Counted from the stretch's first letter, positions 11,774 to 22,810 are shown. The stretch: DNA of 64,000 nucleotides from Plazaster borealis (GCA_021014325.1 CM037472.1:27386039-27450038), one strand, 5' to 3'. Notes: a model not told the origin generated them from the letters alone. Numbers and translations are program-made.

Positions 11774-13620
11774 TTTTCCAGCGTTTTCCATGATTCGGTC
11801 AGTCTGTTTATTGTTATCAGAAACTTTTACAAGATGTGTCAACTTACAATGATAATTATTTGCCGTGTCTGGGCTGGGCGTTTGGTGACGAATCATTATA
11901 CAGCAATGAATGGTCTCTAGAGGGATTCAATGAGTCTTACCACGCTTTTAAACCAGCGCATTATCAAACTTTTTTAGTTTCACTCTTGTAGGATTTCTTT
12001 GTGAAGATTCCCGCACCCCGAATTTCATTCTTACCATCAAGCTCTCAGCGCCATTCTCTTCTTTTTATAACGGGCATTCGAGACAAAAATAATGGGCCGC
12101 ATTATTCTTTTTGTAAGATGAGTTTCCACTACAGTATTTCCATTAGGTGCAATAAATAAAGTATCATTGAAGTGCTAACGATTTTGTATTTTGCTTCGTT
12201 TATTAGTGATTAATTTCCATTTTCCATTCAGCGTAAAAATTACTGAGTAGCATAATGGCTAAATTATGAGAATGTGACTTTTTATTAGACCTTGATGCAT
12301 GAGTTGTTGACATCATGAAATAATTGTAGGCCTCGGTAAACGTAAACATGTAAAAACTAAAACCTAAAACAAAAATGGTTTTGTACACTGTCTGTCAGTT
12401 CGTGGCATCGGGACGGTACGTGTGAACTCCCGTGACATAATTAGGCGAACATTTTTTATTTTTTTCCGGTTTGAAACCACATCAGCTATCGAAGTTTGTA
12501 AAAAAATCTAAGAAGAAATTTCTACGACGAAAATCAGGCAATGCAGTTTTAACGACCATTTGTAAATATCCTCTTTTGGGAACGAATTGCGTCTCATTAA
12601 TGAAATCGAAAAACTGCGTTACGATTGAAAGTTGATTGTTGGAGTTTTGGTTTTCGAAATGAAATTGGATGAGCCATAGGGGGGCGATTCATCAGGGATA
12701 ATGACCGACAAACCCCATTACAAACAACAATCAGTTGGTTTCGTTTATAGGCGGCAAGGCCTATCGATCGTACTATGTTGCATTAGTCTACAAGAAAAAT
12801 ACAAAGCTAATGTCACGGTCGGGTAATATTTTCCTTCGTGACTTACTTTGTCAAAACTTAAAGTAAAAACAAGGCCACGAGCTAGACGAATAAAGATTGC
12901 AGGTAAACATAGATTCCTGTTTATGTAGGCCATTTAATTTGACCAAGCCAGTACATCAAGTCTCTAAACAAAGTCAAGTGTTTTTTCTTAATTTTCCCCC
13001 ATACAAATTTTTGATAAATTCAATTAAGTTTGCCGTTGAGTTTGACTCAGTAATGGGTTTCCATTATGCTTGGTTTATTCCTGTGGGAGTTTTACTCAAT
13101 GTCAACCATTCGATTGAATAGAATACAATATCTCAGTCACTGTGAGCAGTATCGGTTAAGTCATAGAGTCTGGTGAAAGGCACTGCAAAAAACCCCAATA
13201 ATTATGCACAACCATGCAGGTATAATCAATAGGCTAACCGGTAAAATCTCATCAACTCATAATCGGAGTTGAAAGGAAAATGTCATCAGTTTTAAGCAGA
13301 ATTTATCCTCCACTCTTAGCTCCCGGTCAGAATTGACACAGCTTCCGGGTCACGTGGGGCCTGACCCATTTCTTGGCCAGGCTGATCAGGAAGTTGGTTA
13401 AAAAGTAGGATTTTAAGTCTGATTCTGTGTCAGCTTCTGGGTCATTTTGACACATATTCAGGGTCATACGGACCCAGAAATGGTTCAGGCCCCGCGGGAC
13501 CCGGACTCCGAGTGAAAATCTAACCCGGGAGTTTTTAGAGTTTTAGCTTTCATTATAATTTGAAAATATTGGTTTCGATATAAGATCATTAATGCCTTCG
13601 TTGGACCTGTACTACTGACC
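11774..13620. other. Non-coding stretch, nothing recognised
   Basis: Only short unrelated frames. A locally GC-richer part at 13311-13530 repeats words such as GGGTCA and GACCC, but I could not assign it to an element. Confidence 0.55.
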
Positions 13621-13621
13621 A

Positions 13622-13949
13622 GGGGCCGATTTCACAAAAAGATAAGACTAGTCTGAAGTTAGGACCAGTAACTGGTCTTAACTTAAGACTAGTCCTATCT
13701 CTTAGCATTGCCTAGGACTAGTCCTAAGCAGGGGCGGATCCAGGATTTTCCAAACGGGGGGGCGTGAAAATATACCAAGCAGCAAAATCTTCCCTTCCCC
13801 ATTTCCCCCCTCTTCTCTCTCTCTCCCTCTTTTTTTCTTTTCTCCCTCATTTTTTTTTTTTTAATATGAAAAAGGGGGGGCGTGCGCCCCCACGCCCCCC
13901 CCTTGATCCGCGCCTGCTAAGTTAGGATGAGTTTTGTGAAATCGACCCC
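13622..13949. repeat. Foldback element split by a nested insertion
   Basis: Ends GGGGCCGATTTCACAAAA and GTTTTGTGAAATCGACCCC match the element at 7463-7624. The sequence up to 13728 and from 13917 onward rejoins into the same palindromic layout once the insert at 13729-13916 is removed. Confidence 0.8.
13729..13916. mobile_element. 188-bp nested MITE, CAGG..CGGATC ends
   Basis: Terminal inverted repeats are CAGGGGCGGATCCAGG and CCTTGATCCGCGCCTG (13 of 16 positions match). It is flanked by the direct repeat CTAAG at 13724-13728 and 13917-13921, which looks like a 5-bp target-site duplication. The ends resemble those of hAT-type elements, but hAT duplications are normally 8 bp, so the superfamily is open. 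Core is T-rich with poly-G near the right end. Confidence 0.75.
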
Positions 13950-13984
13950 AGGTTGCTACATTTACATATATCAAGTTAAACTAC

Positions 13985-14460
13985 GGCAGGCAGAGCTTTT
14001 ATTAACATCTACACTAATATGTTTATTTTTTATCAAGAGATTACATAGAGTATTTAGCGTCTTAAATCTTTTTGACAAAACACAATATCTCTCAATCAAG
14101 TCCACTGTGGTCTGACCTTTTTGATTTTATTTAATTTTATTAAATTTATTTATTTATTTGTTTAGCTTTATTATCATAATTGTATTATTCATTATTTAAT
14201 ATTTAATTTTGTATGTATTTATATATTTATTTTTATCGGAGCCTCCATTTCTCACTGTTCAGTGAATTTTAACAGCTTCGTTCACTAACTGATAGTCTTG
14301 GTTCCGTCCTCGCACCACGTGGTCTACCCATCATTGCCTATCCTTCAAGGAAGTTCCGAAGTCTTCTAAGCGCATTTTTTCAAAGTTCTTGGGCGAAACA
14401 AAGCATTATTAAGCTGATTGAAGTTGAGATTAAATTATCAATATCATGTCCGTGGCAGTA
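13985..14460. other. AT-rich 3' flank of the LC8 gene
   Basis: Downstream of the LC8 stop on the minus strand. Several minus-strand AATAAA words (TTTATT on plus) occur at 14140-14175, about 300 bp past the stop, and could serve polyadenylation. There is no poly-A tract directly after the stop that would mark a fresh processed retrocopy. Confidence 0.35.
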
Positions 14461-14464
14461 AAGT

Positions 14465-14743
14465 TTACCCCGATTTGAAGAGCAACACCGCTACCTGTCC
14501 AAGGTAGAAGTAGATGAAGTTTTTAGTCTCGTGTGTGACGTAGCTTCCGAAGTTCCTCCCTACGATGCAGTGCCATGTAGTGTTGTACTTCTTGTCGAAC
14601 TCTTTCTTGATGTAGGCCGCGATGTCCTTCTCTACGTTATACTTCTCCATAGCTTGTTGGGCGCATTGCACCGAATCCGCCTGCATATCCTCAGACATGT
14701 CAGCATTCTTGATTACGGCTTTCCTTTCACTACTATTCGCCAT
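14465..14743 (-). CDS. DYNLL: Dynein light chain LC8-type (DYNLL)
   Basis: A 92-residue intact frame that is unmistakably LC8, the homodimeric hub protein that binds the dynein intermediate chain and many partners through short linear motifs. After a short variable start come [15 protein letters not shown], then [20 protein letters not shown], then [19 protein letters not shown], and it ends [17 protein letters not shown]. These are the conserved helices and the partner-binding beta strand of the family, whose usual length is 89 residues. The start codon at 14741-14743 has G at -3 and at +4 (good Kozak context). The whole coding sequence is in one exon. Vertebrate DYNLL genes have an intron in the coding sequence, so this may be an old retrocopy or a naturally intronless paralogue. 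No decay is seen, which argues for function. Neighbours are only repeats. Confidence 0.95.
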   Translation of the reverse strand: MANSSERKAVIKNADMSEDMQADSVQCAQQAMEKYNVEKDIAAYIKKEFDKKYNTTWHCIVGRNFGSYVTHETKNFIYFYLGQVAVLLFKSG

Positions 14744-14853
14744 GGCGTTTGTCGCGGGTTTTTAATGTAATTTTTTCTAAAGAAATAAAAAAGGCCAAAA
14801 TTCGAAATTATTCTTTACATCAGGAATATCCTTTTACGTGTAATTCTAGCGTA

Positions 14854-15326
14854 AGGCCACATAAAAAAAACAATTGATGATCGTCCCCGCCCGACCCTAC
14901 AAAACCCCCCGACCCCCATTTTTTTTTTTTTTTTTTTAAATCATAAAAACGGTATCTTTTCAGTCAAATTTGGGTCCCAGATTTTTCAGCTGATATTTTT
15001 TCAAAGTCCATTGGTCGGAAATAGATGATTGAAGAAAGGTTATTCATGTTGGCAAAACAAGAACAATTCTTCAAATATTTACTTAGGCTGCATTTTAGTT
15101 TTTGAAAATGTTTACAGAAAATGTCATCTAGGATTTGAAAGGGTTTAACAAAACATTTAAAAACATCAAAATCACACAAACCCTTTGTTTTATAGTGATT
15201 ATGATGATATCTTTATTCTTTATTTCATATTTTGCCATGTCAAAAGAAGAAGAAAAAAAAAACACCCTCCCTCTCCCACTTCCCATAAAAAAGGACGATC
15301 AACAATTTTTTATTTTTATGTGGCCT
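14854..15326. repeat. Inverted-repeat element upstream of LC8
   Basis: AGGCCACATAAAA at 14854 and TTTTATGTGGCCT at 15326 are inverted copies, and the arms continue with CAATTGATGATCGTCC and GGACGATCAACAATT. A poly-T run and a poly-A run lie just inside the arms. It begins about 110 bp upstream of the LC8 start codon, so it may lie in or beside that promoter. Confidence 0.7.
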
Positions 15327-15386
15327 AATGGTACAAAAGAGTTGGATGTTACATCGTTGGAAACATGAACATTGCCGAGTACATTA

Positions 15387-15609
15387 CACTGCAAATGTGT
15401 TTGACACCATGGGTGCTGTCATAGATACCAACAAAAGAATCAAAATAGTTTACACCTTATGGTTTTTAAAATAACACTAATTTCTGCAAAACACAATTAC
15501 AACTGTGTTATTTTAACCCCCCTTATGATGTTAGTTTTGATTCTCTCTTCAGTATCTATAATGTGGCAACACTCATGGTGTCAATTTTAACAACCCAGTA
15601 TTTGCAGTG
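15387..15609. repeat. MITE with CACTGCAAA ends
   Basis: Left end CACTGCAAATGTGTTTGACA, right end ..TATTTGCAGTG, flanked by TA on both sides. The inner arms are also inverted (GACACCATGGGTG and ACTCATGGTGTC). A partial copy is at 19283-19388. Confidence 0.75.
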
Positions 15610-15770
15610 TATGCTCTATCCATTAGAAGAACGAGGGGAAAACAATTTGGCATATCGTGTTGGAAAGTTTGGCAGTGCATTCACTTCTAAAGGAGAAACA
15701 CATTAATACGGAAGCCAGAAAGTACAGGCAATTTACCTTCTAAAAGAAACACACCCTGAGGCCTATACAC

Positions 15771-16144
15771 TTAAAGGTATCGTACACGTTTGGTAATGAC
15801 TCAAAATATATATTAGCATAAAAACTTACTTGGTAACAAGCAACGGAGAGCTGTTAATGGTATAAAACATTGTAGGAAACGACTCCCTCTGAAGTAACGT
15901 AGTTTTTGAGAAAGAGGTAATTTCTCACTAATTTATAATAAAAACTTCTTGCAAGTAGTTTTTATTCCTATTTGAAAGCACACAATTTTTGCAACAAGGG
16001 TGTTTTTTCTTTCATCATTTTCTTGCAACTTCGATGACCAATTGAGCCAAAATTTTCACAGGCTTGTTAGTTTATGCATTGTTGGGATACACCAAGTGAG
16101 AACACTGGTCTTTGACAATTTCCAAACGTGTTTAGTGCCTTTAA
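15771..16144 (-). repeat. Inverted-repeat MITE, family 1 (copy D, inverted)
   Basis: Same element as 225-598 in the opposite orientation: TTAAAGGTATCGTACACGTT on the left and CCAAACGTGTTTAGTGCCTT on the right. Confidence 0.8.
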
Positions 16145-16361
16145 GCGCACCTCACCCTATATAAGCGCTCTGTTATACAGGATGTTTATAAATTTAATAC
16201 CAGTCTATTTATTTTATATCAAGTATCTGAAATTAATTTCGTTGTTAAAATTGAAATACTTCTGCTTTACGGGTATCTTCAGGCCTACCGATTACAGTGC
16301 AATGCTCTTTTGAGATTTCCTCTGTTTCATTACAAGAAATGATAATAAGATTGTGTATAAA

Positions 16362-16387
16362 CATGGAGGTAGAATTCTACCTCCATG
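16362..16387. repeat. Perfect 26-bp palindrome
   Basis: CATGGAGGTAGAA followed directly by its exact complement, with no spacer. A related imperfect version containing CCATGGAG and CTACCTCCATGG lies in the duplicated segment at about 27747-27775 and 35346-35375. Confidence 0.85.
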
Positions 16388-18430
16388 GTATAAATCACCA
16401 ACATAAACGGCTGGGTTTTTTTTTCCACCGAAGCGAGACCACTGAGGCCTATTTTGATCCACAGTTCGGTTGTTAGGTGTTCTGTGTTCACTGACTTAGA
16501 ACATAAACCGAGCTGGAAAACGAAACAACGTCTCCAAAAAGCATGAAAGGCAAAGAAGTATAATTCATCTCGTTTCTCCATGCCTTCAGCAATTGTAGAT
16601 TTGTTTAAAACGTGTGTAAGGGCCTTAACAGACCGTTAGCTTACCTTAAAACGGAAAAAGTCAATGCTCTCTCTACTTTCTGGTTATGAAGTTGATATTG
16701 TGGTTGATCTTCGCACGAGAAAAGTTTACCGGTAGTTGTTAAGATTGTTTAGCTGTTTGTGGCTGTGATATTTTGACTATTCGGCATTGGCAACGCCAAC
16801 CCCCATTGGCTCAAGTTGAGCTAACGTAGCGCTGTATTTCAGTAGCTCGACCCCGGTAGCTTGGTCCCTCAGTGTAGCCTGGCCCGTTTTCCCTCTGTTT
16901 GGTGTTTCTTTTGTGATTGTCTTCAATGTGCGGGGTGCGGGGTTTACAGTGTTATGATCAACAATACACCCTCAGAAATCACGCTCACATCATCACTCTT
17001 TTCACGCTATTTTCATGTGTTGTGTTGATAGTGTAAACTATCACCAGTCAAGCGACACAAAACTGCTGCTTGTTAAAAAAAGAAAAGCACATCACACAAA
17101 AGCTGATTGGCCATGAGGATATTTTTTCAGGCGAACTGATTGGACCTACGTATTTCCAAGTTTGCGGTAACCTGTGCCCGGTAGCAATTTGATTAAAAAA
17201 AAACCTGCGGCTGTTTCTATTGTTCATGTGTGAATACTTACCGCTGTAAAAAGGCGAATATTTTTTTTATGAGGCAATAGTAGATTGGTAAACTGTTGAT
17301 CCGTTCCTATAATGAGAAAACAGTCCACAATAATTGTTTGTACAAATTGACATAATAATACTCGTCAGGACTGTTGAAGAGTCTCGCATAATCCAGAGGA
17401 AAACCGGTCAATGCGAAAACACCATGATTCAATACATCAATCTCAAACAACCCATTAAGCCTTCAATTAATTTTCCATCTGTCATTATTTTAAGCTCAGT
17501 CCAATTCTTTACACCACCAAAAAAATTCACAACCTTAATTGAGATATTAGAGCAACGCACCGTTGAGTCAGTCATGGCTACCGGCGATTAGATATCACCA
17601 TAGTACAACAATTTTGAATCGAGTGACTGACGTCTTCACACCAAAAATAGACCTGTCAAGTTCTGAATGACGATTTGTTGATATTTTTGTTGTTTAGATA
17701 TTAAAGGGGTAACACTGGAAACGGTTTAACCCAGACCTGGGGTTCATTCATTCATTCATCTCAACATTTGAGTTAATTTCTCTCGTCAAAGAAGACAATC
17801 GTGTATACGAGGGACGCGGGCGAGCTTATTCTTCAGATAATTAGCACGCACGTGCATATAGAACCACAAAGTTGTCATGATTTCTATGTTATTTCAGGTC
17901 ATGCGGATATAAATATATTTTTTAGGGGGGCTCTTGAATTATTTCTGTTCTGGACTGAATAATTAACTTTTGATTATTCAATTATGCATGTACGTTTCCC
18001 CACCCGAGGTCATGATACTGTACGGAGTCACAGAGTGACAGAGTGGTAAATCGTATTCTTGCAGTTAGCCTTGTTGCAAGGCTTTCTTTTATTTCTCCAC
18101 GCACACGGAGTCCGTCCACGCACCGTCCCCACACACGCAGCAGTACACTGATTCCACGCATGGGGGTCCGTCCGTCGTCTTGTAGGACCCCATGCGGGCA
18201 AATGGATGGCACGCGATAGCCTTGCAAAAAAGGCTGTCTTGCAACGGGCGCTTACGAGTACATCGTAGCCCGAACATCTGACGTCACACTTCGAGGCTCG
18301 TGAATAACGCCAGATAGCGGCCTTGAGCAACTGGCAGGATCCTGGTAGTTTCTACCATTTTGTGTATGAACAACATTACATGCAAACCTGATGCGCACCT
18401 TGTCCAATGAAATCATTGGACATGTAAAAC
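16388..18430. other. Non-coding stretch, nothing recognised
   Basis: The longest open frame (17334-17591, plus, 85 residues) has no recognisable motif. Around 18157-18196 a GC-rich inverted pair (CGCATGGGGGTCC and GGACCCCATGCG) can form a hairpin. I found no exon I could support. Confidence 0.5.
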
Positions 18431-18434
18431 CAGT

Positions 18435-18466
18435 CCCTGTCTTTATCCTTGCGGATAAAGACAGGG
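18435..18466. other. Perfect 14-bp hairpin
   Basis: CCCTGTCTTTATCC, loop TTGC, GGATAAAGACAGGG. Just upstream is a second small inverted pair (TGTCCAATGA..TCATTGGACA near 18398-18422). It could be the remnant of a foldback element or an RNA structure 28 bp before a candidate exon. Confidence 0.6.
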
Positions 18467-18493
18467 GACCAGTCTAAGTACATCGGAGCATGA

Positions 18494-18682
18494 TCGAAGA
18501 TTGCTAGTGGAGTTTTAAAACCTCAACTGCAATGTTCTGCACCTGTGTACACCAACTCGTACCCCGTGTTTCACGCGGGCGGACATATCAACAAGCACGT
18601 TTTGCTCAGCCCCACCGGTCTCATCACCCAAGACCGATGGGATGGGCTGATGAGCTTGTACAAACTCTTGTTCAGAATATGA
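18494..18682 (+). CDS. Candidate terminal exon A of an unrecognised gene
   Basis: Open from 18494 to the stop TGA at 18680-18682. The translation has protein-like composition: VLKPQLQCSAPVY, then NSYPVFHAGGHINKHVLLSP, then TGLITQDRWDGLMSLYKLL, ending FRI. A usable acceptor is the AG before 18508. The motif VxxSP(S/T)x6-RWDG aligns without gaps with exon B 390 bp downstream, so the two are diverged copies of the same coding unit. Relative to B, A lacks about 12 residues after RWDG and ends sooner, so it may be a decaying copy. I do not recognise the family and found no upstream exon. Confidence 0.45.
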   Translation, partial: SKIASGVLKPQLQCSAPVYTNSYPVFHAGGHINKHVLLSPTGLITQDRWDGLMSLYKLLFRI

Positions 18683-18902
18683 TGGGACACCAACTGTAGT
18701 TGGCGCAATGCGCACAATCACAACATGTACACACACACGATAATAATAGATAATGTAAACGATATTTTTATTAATTAAAACCAAAGTTTTAGAAGAATGT
18801 TGTGATCATTTATAGTCAAAGCAAAAGATGAATAATAACTATTTGCAATGGATGTGTACAAAGAGCTACTTTATTATTGATAGTCAAATCTTTCGTTAAC
18901 AG

Positions 18903-19091
18903 GAAGAGGTGACCGGGGAATGGTCCACCCAATGCGCATGTGTTTACGTCAGCCCATCCGAGCGCCTTTGGATGAGGCGCTGGGACGGAGTGAACAAGCA
19001 CGCCTTGGATGACATTCGAACCCACTACTCTCTGTACTATAAGCATCTTTTAAAACAACCCGTGCAGTATCTACACAAATTACTTGACTAA
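18903..19091 (+). CDS. Candidate terminal exon B of an unrecognised gene
   Basis: Follows a plausible acceptor (TCTTTCGTTAACAG ending at 18902) and is open to the stop TAA at 19089-19091. It reads EEVTGEWSTQCACVYVSP, then SERLWMRRWDGVNKHALDD, then IRTHYSLYYKHLLKQ and QYLHKLLD. The block CVYVSPS..RRWDGV aligns ungapped with HVLLSPT..DRWDGL of exon A, and SLYYKHLL with SLYKLL. I could not find a donor in exon A that would splice in frame to B, so they look like tandem paralogues rather than consecutive exons. Function unknown. Confidence 0.5.
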   Translation, partial: EEVTGEWSTQCACVYVSPSERLWMRRWDGVNKHALDDIRTHYSLYYKHLLKQPVQYLHKLLD

Positions 19092-19282
19092 TTTACTTTC
19101 ATCAGCTGTTAACGTGATTGTGACATTTTAACATAAAGTAATACAAAGGTGAAATTATGTTAATAGCACACCACAATACATCAATTATTGTTTCAAAGAA
19201 GTCGCGAGACGTTTTTGTTTTATCCTTTTCGCCATTGGTATTGTTACAGAAAGGGTACTGTTTGTAAGTGTAAATTACATTG

Positions 19283-19388
19283 GTGTGTTTTTTTAACTCC
19301 ATAAGATGTTAATTTTGATTCTTTCTTTGGTATCTATAATGTGAAAACACCCATGGTGTCAATTTTAACACCCCAGTTTTTGCAGTGA
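19283..19388. repeat. Partial copy of the CACTGCAAA-ended MITE
   Basis: Matches the right half of 15387-15609: AAGATGTTAATTTTGATTCT, GTATCTATAATGTG, CCATGGTGTCAATTTTAACA and a TTTTTGCAGTG end. The left half is missing or unrecognisable. Confidence 0.7.
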
Positions 19389-20271
19389 ACTTTCTTTCCC
19401 GAGTCCTGTGAAAGAGAAAAAAACAAAAACGAACCACCAAAAAAACAAAACCCAAAACAAAGGCATGATTTTTCTCGGATGGGATTCGAACCAACAAAAT
19501 AATAACAACACTAATATTTGCACATTCAACATGTATTAAATATACACCATCAAAACAAGTATTGCTAAATTTAAACTTTCAGAAGGAGGAGGGTTGCCAA
19601 ATAGCCTTGGAAAAAAATGTGGTTTGTTCAGAAACTTTTAAAAACAAAGCACATTTTGCATCTACTTTTGGCTTTGGGCTGAGATGCACTACCTGACATC
19701 GTCTGTGGTGAGCATTGATAGTCTGAGACAGTTTGGGGGAATCTTCTTGAATTACTGAATGCATGGACGCTATACGGGACATTCAACAACATGTCTAGGT
19801 TTTTATTAACTGCGGAACGAATTTACATGAATGTAGGCCTAGGCTACATAGTATTCAAACATTTCTAGCTTGGTGACTGGGTAAGGTTCTTGTTTTGGGG
19901 TGTTTTTTTCTTTTCGTTTGGGTTTTTTCGGGGGGGGGGTGATGTATAAAACCCATAAAAGCAGTTCACCTAGGATGTAGAAGTATTGTGCCTTTTCCAA
20001 CATTATTACCATGGAGTGAAAGTGAAACTATAGAGGGCCTATACAAAACCATGTGACACTGCCCGACAAGAAGCATTTTTGGCCATTGAGAAAATGGTGC
20101 TCACCCATTGTATAATACAGGTGAGTTCACACCGACCAACATTTTGTAAATGAACATCGAGAACGTACGAGTTTCCGCGATAATCTGGACACCCGGGCCC
20201 CCTTTCTCCACGGGGCCGGGGAGGACGCACGCGTGCAGTAACTGGGGTGGGAGTTCATAATTATATGCACA

Positions 20272-20447
20272 GCCAATTTCATAGAGCTCCTGAAGCACAA
20301 CAAAATTATGCTTACCAGAAAATGGTTACCAGCTAAATTACCCTTTCACGTCTAGCATCTGTGACTGGTATCCTGCTTAATTTTGCCGAGCAGAATGTGT
20401 TAAGTATAGTATTTTCTGCTTAAGCAGCTCTATGAAATTGGACCCTG
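20272..20447. repeat. Foldback MITE, family 2
   Basis: CCAATTTCATAGAGCTCCTG on the left and GCTCTATGAAATTGGACC on the right, with the family words CACAACAAAATTATGCTTAC and ATCTGTGACTGGTATCCTGC inside. Confidence 0.75.
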
Positions 20448-20745
20448 CTTTGATCTTGACGACACAACCCCTTTCTTTAATCGTGCAGTGAGGACCAATG
20501 GAACGAGAATGTTTTACACAAAACAAGCACAGAGGCAGATGGACCTCTGGGGACAAACAATGGGACAAACTTTAAATATTAAACATGTTTGTTTAAAAAT
20601 GTGTGCGTATCCGATAATTTTGAGGTGCTGCATAATATATTTAGAGCCGCGTGCACCAGGCAGTAAACGATATTGTGAAGGGAGTCAGTTTCACGTTCAG
20701 CTGTGATGACATCACAGCAGCAAGACTCAACTCGACCTTTCAAAA

Positions 20746-21825
20746 TTACCCTGGAAGTTCATTTTCCATGGTTGCAACTGAGCTCTCTGTTGATCTTCGT
20801 TTGGCAAATACCTGCATCACGGCCTTTTGAAACTGCTTGTACTTAAATGCGTAGATGACCGGGTTGATGCAGGAGTTGATCGCAACAAGAGCCACGGATA
20901 CGATGTAGAGCGCACCGGAGAAATCCAGGTAAACCCACCCCAGATTGAAGAGCAAAAAAATGATCTCATTCGGGGTCCAACAGATGATGTAGGCCCCGAC
21001 GACAATCAACAGGGTCTTGTATGTGTTGATTCGGGCACGCCTGATGGGATCATCTTGTCGGGGGTGTTGCTGGCCTGTGGGCGCACCGCTACTGTGTGCT
21101 TCATCGGCCGCCGTGCGCCCCATCACGGGGACAACGCGATTCGAGCTCCGTTTTAGCTCAATGCTGATGTGGATATAGGCGAAGAGCATGAACAGAATAG
21201 GGACGAAGTAGTACATACCAATAATGAGAATGCCAAGTACGTTACCGCCAGGGATGTTCACGGAGACGCAGTGGCCGTCTACTGGGGCGAAGATGGCGCT
21301 ACCGTAAACCACCACCAAGAAACCCATCAACCAGGCGAAGATGATCATGCACACCGGCACGGACTTCCGATAGGAGAAGAGTGGCCCATATTTGAAGGGA
21401 AACACGATAGCAAAGTACCGTTCGAAAGTCAGCATCACCAGGTTGGTTGTAGACGCTGAGTACAGGAGCCAAACGATGGAGTCGGAGATCCACAGGTGGC
21501 ACAAGAGAGCGCCGGCCAACCCAGGAGGTAAGGGGTCTGGTACGGGGACGTTGCTGCTGAGGAGTAGCAACAAACAACCGAGAAAATCCATGACCGCCTG
21601 GTTGAAGATGAACATGTTGGTTGTAGTGTGCATGGACTTGACCAAGAAGATAACAATGCAGACGAGTCCGTTACCAAATATCCCGATGAGTCCAACCAAA
21701 GTCTTGGTAACACGGAGAGCAGCGATAGGCTCCATCATGAAAAACGGCTGATGAAAACTACCGTTATCTTGAGCACGGGCGCACGGTCTCAGAGAAGAGA
21801 GTATATCTTTTCGTGAGTCTACCAC
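20746..21825 (-). CDS. Class A (rhodopsin-like) G-protein-coupled receptor, single exon
   Basis: A 359-residue plasma-membrane receptor in one exon, likely peptide- or amine-type by overall form; ligand unknown. Landmarks: N-glycosylation site at N21; TM1 with GN (N52); TM2 with FNQAVMD (D80); C109 at the top of TM3, paired with C186 in loop 2; ERY at 135-137, the DRY variant; W165 in TM4; YYFVP with P209 in TM5; CWTP at 282-285 in TM6; NPVIY at 321-325 in TM7; then a short basic, Ser-rich tail. Length is typical of the class. The ATG at 21823 is the longest start; M30/M31 just before TM1 are alternatives. Intronless receptors of this kind form large expansions in echinoderms. Codons 1-42 and the 5' flank were copied to 29283-29495 by the tandem duplication, while this copy stays intact. 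No clear polyadenylation signal was found within 200 bp after the stop. Confidence 0.96.
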   Translation of the reverse strand: MVDSRKDILSSLRPCARAQDNGSFHQPFFMMEPIAALRVTKTLVGLIGIFGNGLVCIVIFLVKSMHTTTNMFIFNQAVMDFLGCLLLLLSSNVPVPDPLPPGLAGALLCHLWISDSIVWLLYSASTTNLVMLTFERYFAIVFPFKYGPLFSYRKSVPVCMIIFAWLMGFLVVVYGSAIFAPVDGHCVSVNIPGGNVLGILIIGMYYFVPILFMLFAYIHISIELKRSSNRVVPVMGRTAADEAHSSGAPTGQQHPRQDDPIRRARINTYKTLLIVVGAYIICWTPNEIIFLLFNLGWVYLDFSGALYIVSVALVAINSCINPVIYAFKYKQFQKAVMQVFAKRRSTESSVATMENELPG

Positions 21826-22254
21826 TATAGGTACAATGTGAATACCTCTGACAACCTTATGGCCTGCTCTCTAGAATACAACAGGTAAAATGAATCGCTT
21901 AAACAGCAAAGCTACGAACATTGCATTCGCATAGCCTCAATTGCCACGACGTGATTGGGCATTTCACTTTGACGCATACGTTTTCAACACCCGTCTTTTA
22001 TTCGTTTTCAACCATGCAACTAGCTCTATGCGAAGCAAAGAAAGCAAAACATAGTACCGGTAGCCTGTATACAATCTGCGAACAAAAGTATAACTAAGAC
22101 CTAAGTCTCTAGCGGCCTATACTGTAATGTAATGTAGAATTTCGTCAAAACAATATTTTAGTGAAAATTACAAAAACAATTGTTTTTACACAGTACCGGT
22201 ACCGGTACGGGGGATTAGGGCCCGAATCATAATATTTTAATATTGATTCAAAAG

Positions 22255-22810
22255 AAGTATAGGCCTATAAAATAGTTATTATAGAAATATTTGATGCATG
22301 TGAGAGAATTGTCGCAATTTATTTACGAGGTTACGAGGTGAAGTCTGGACTATAATATAAAATCCAGATTTAGCCGCGAGTGAAAACATTCAGCGACAAT
22401 GCACGGACGAAATGCATTCAATATTTGTTTTATAGATCCTTGTCATTTTGAGCAACTTTCGACAATGAACACGTAAACTCGTCCACCCCACACTCTGAAA
22501 ATTATTTTTAAAAACTTCTAAACAACGTAGACTACATGTATAGACACCAACCTTGTCCGCCGTGACACGACCTTGCCTCGTTTTGACAAGCGGGCGAGGA
22601 ACGATTATTTTGAAAACGACGTTGCGAAGCGTCGCTGTGAAGTGCCCCAAGCATCCTATATTTATCAATATAGGACTCCTATTTAACATTTTGGAGGGTC
22701 ATGCGTCGCGGCAGTAAATGTATGGCAAAATAAAGTATGACATATGACGCATGTTCCACCAATCAAATGACAATGATCTACACGTGTGCTGTATATAAAG
22801 TAAAATAATA
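22255..22810 (+). repeat. Dispersed repeat, copy in duplication unit 1
   Basis: Related to 6215-6870 and present again at 29925-30480. It includes TTATTTACGAGGTTACGAGG, the self-complementary TCCTATATTTATCAATATAGGA-type block near 22651-22683, and TGTTCCACCAATCAAATGAC. Confidence 0.6.

Noticed and set aside
17334..17591. 85-residue frame upstream of the candidate exons A and B
   Set aside because: No motif, no donor in a useful phase, and no similarity to the duplicated exon pattern.
20827..21816. Several frames overlapping the GPCR on both strands (up to 119 residues)
   Set aside because: Shadows of the real GPCR frame; none has independent motifs.
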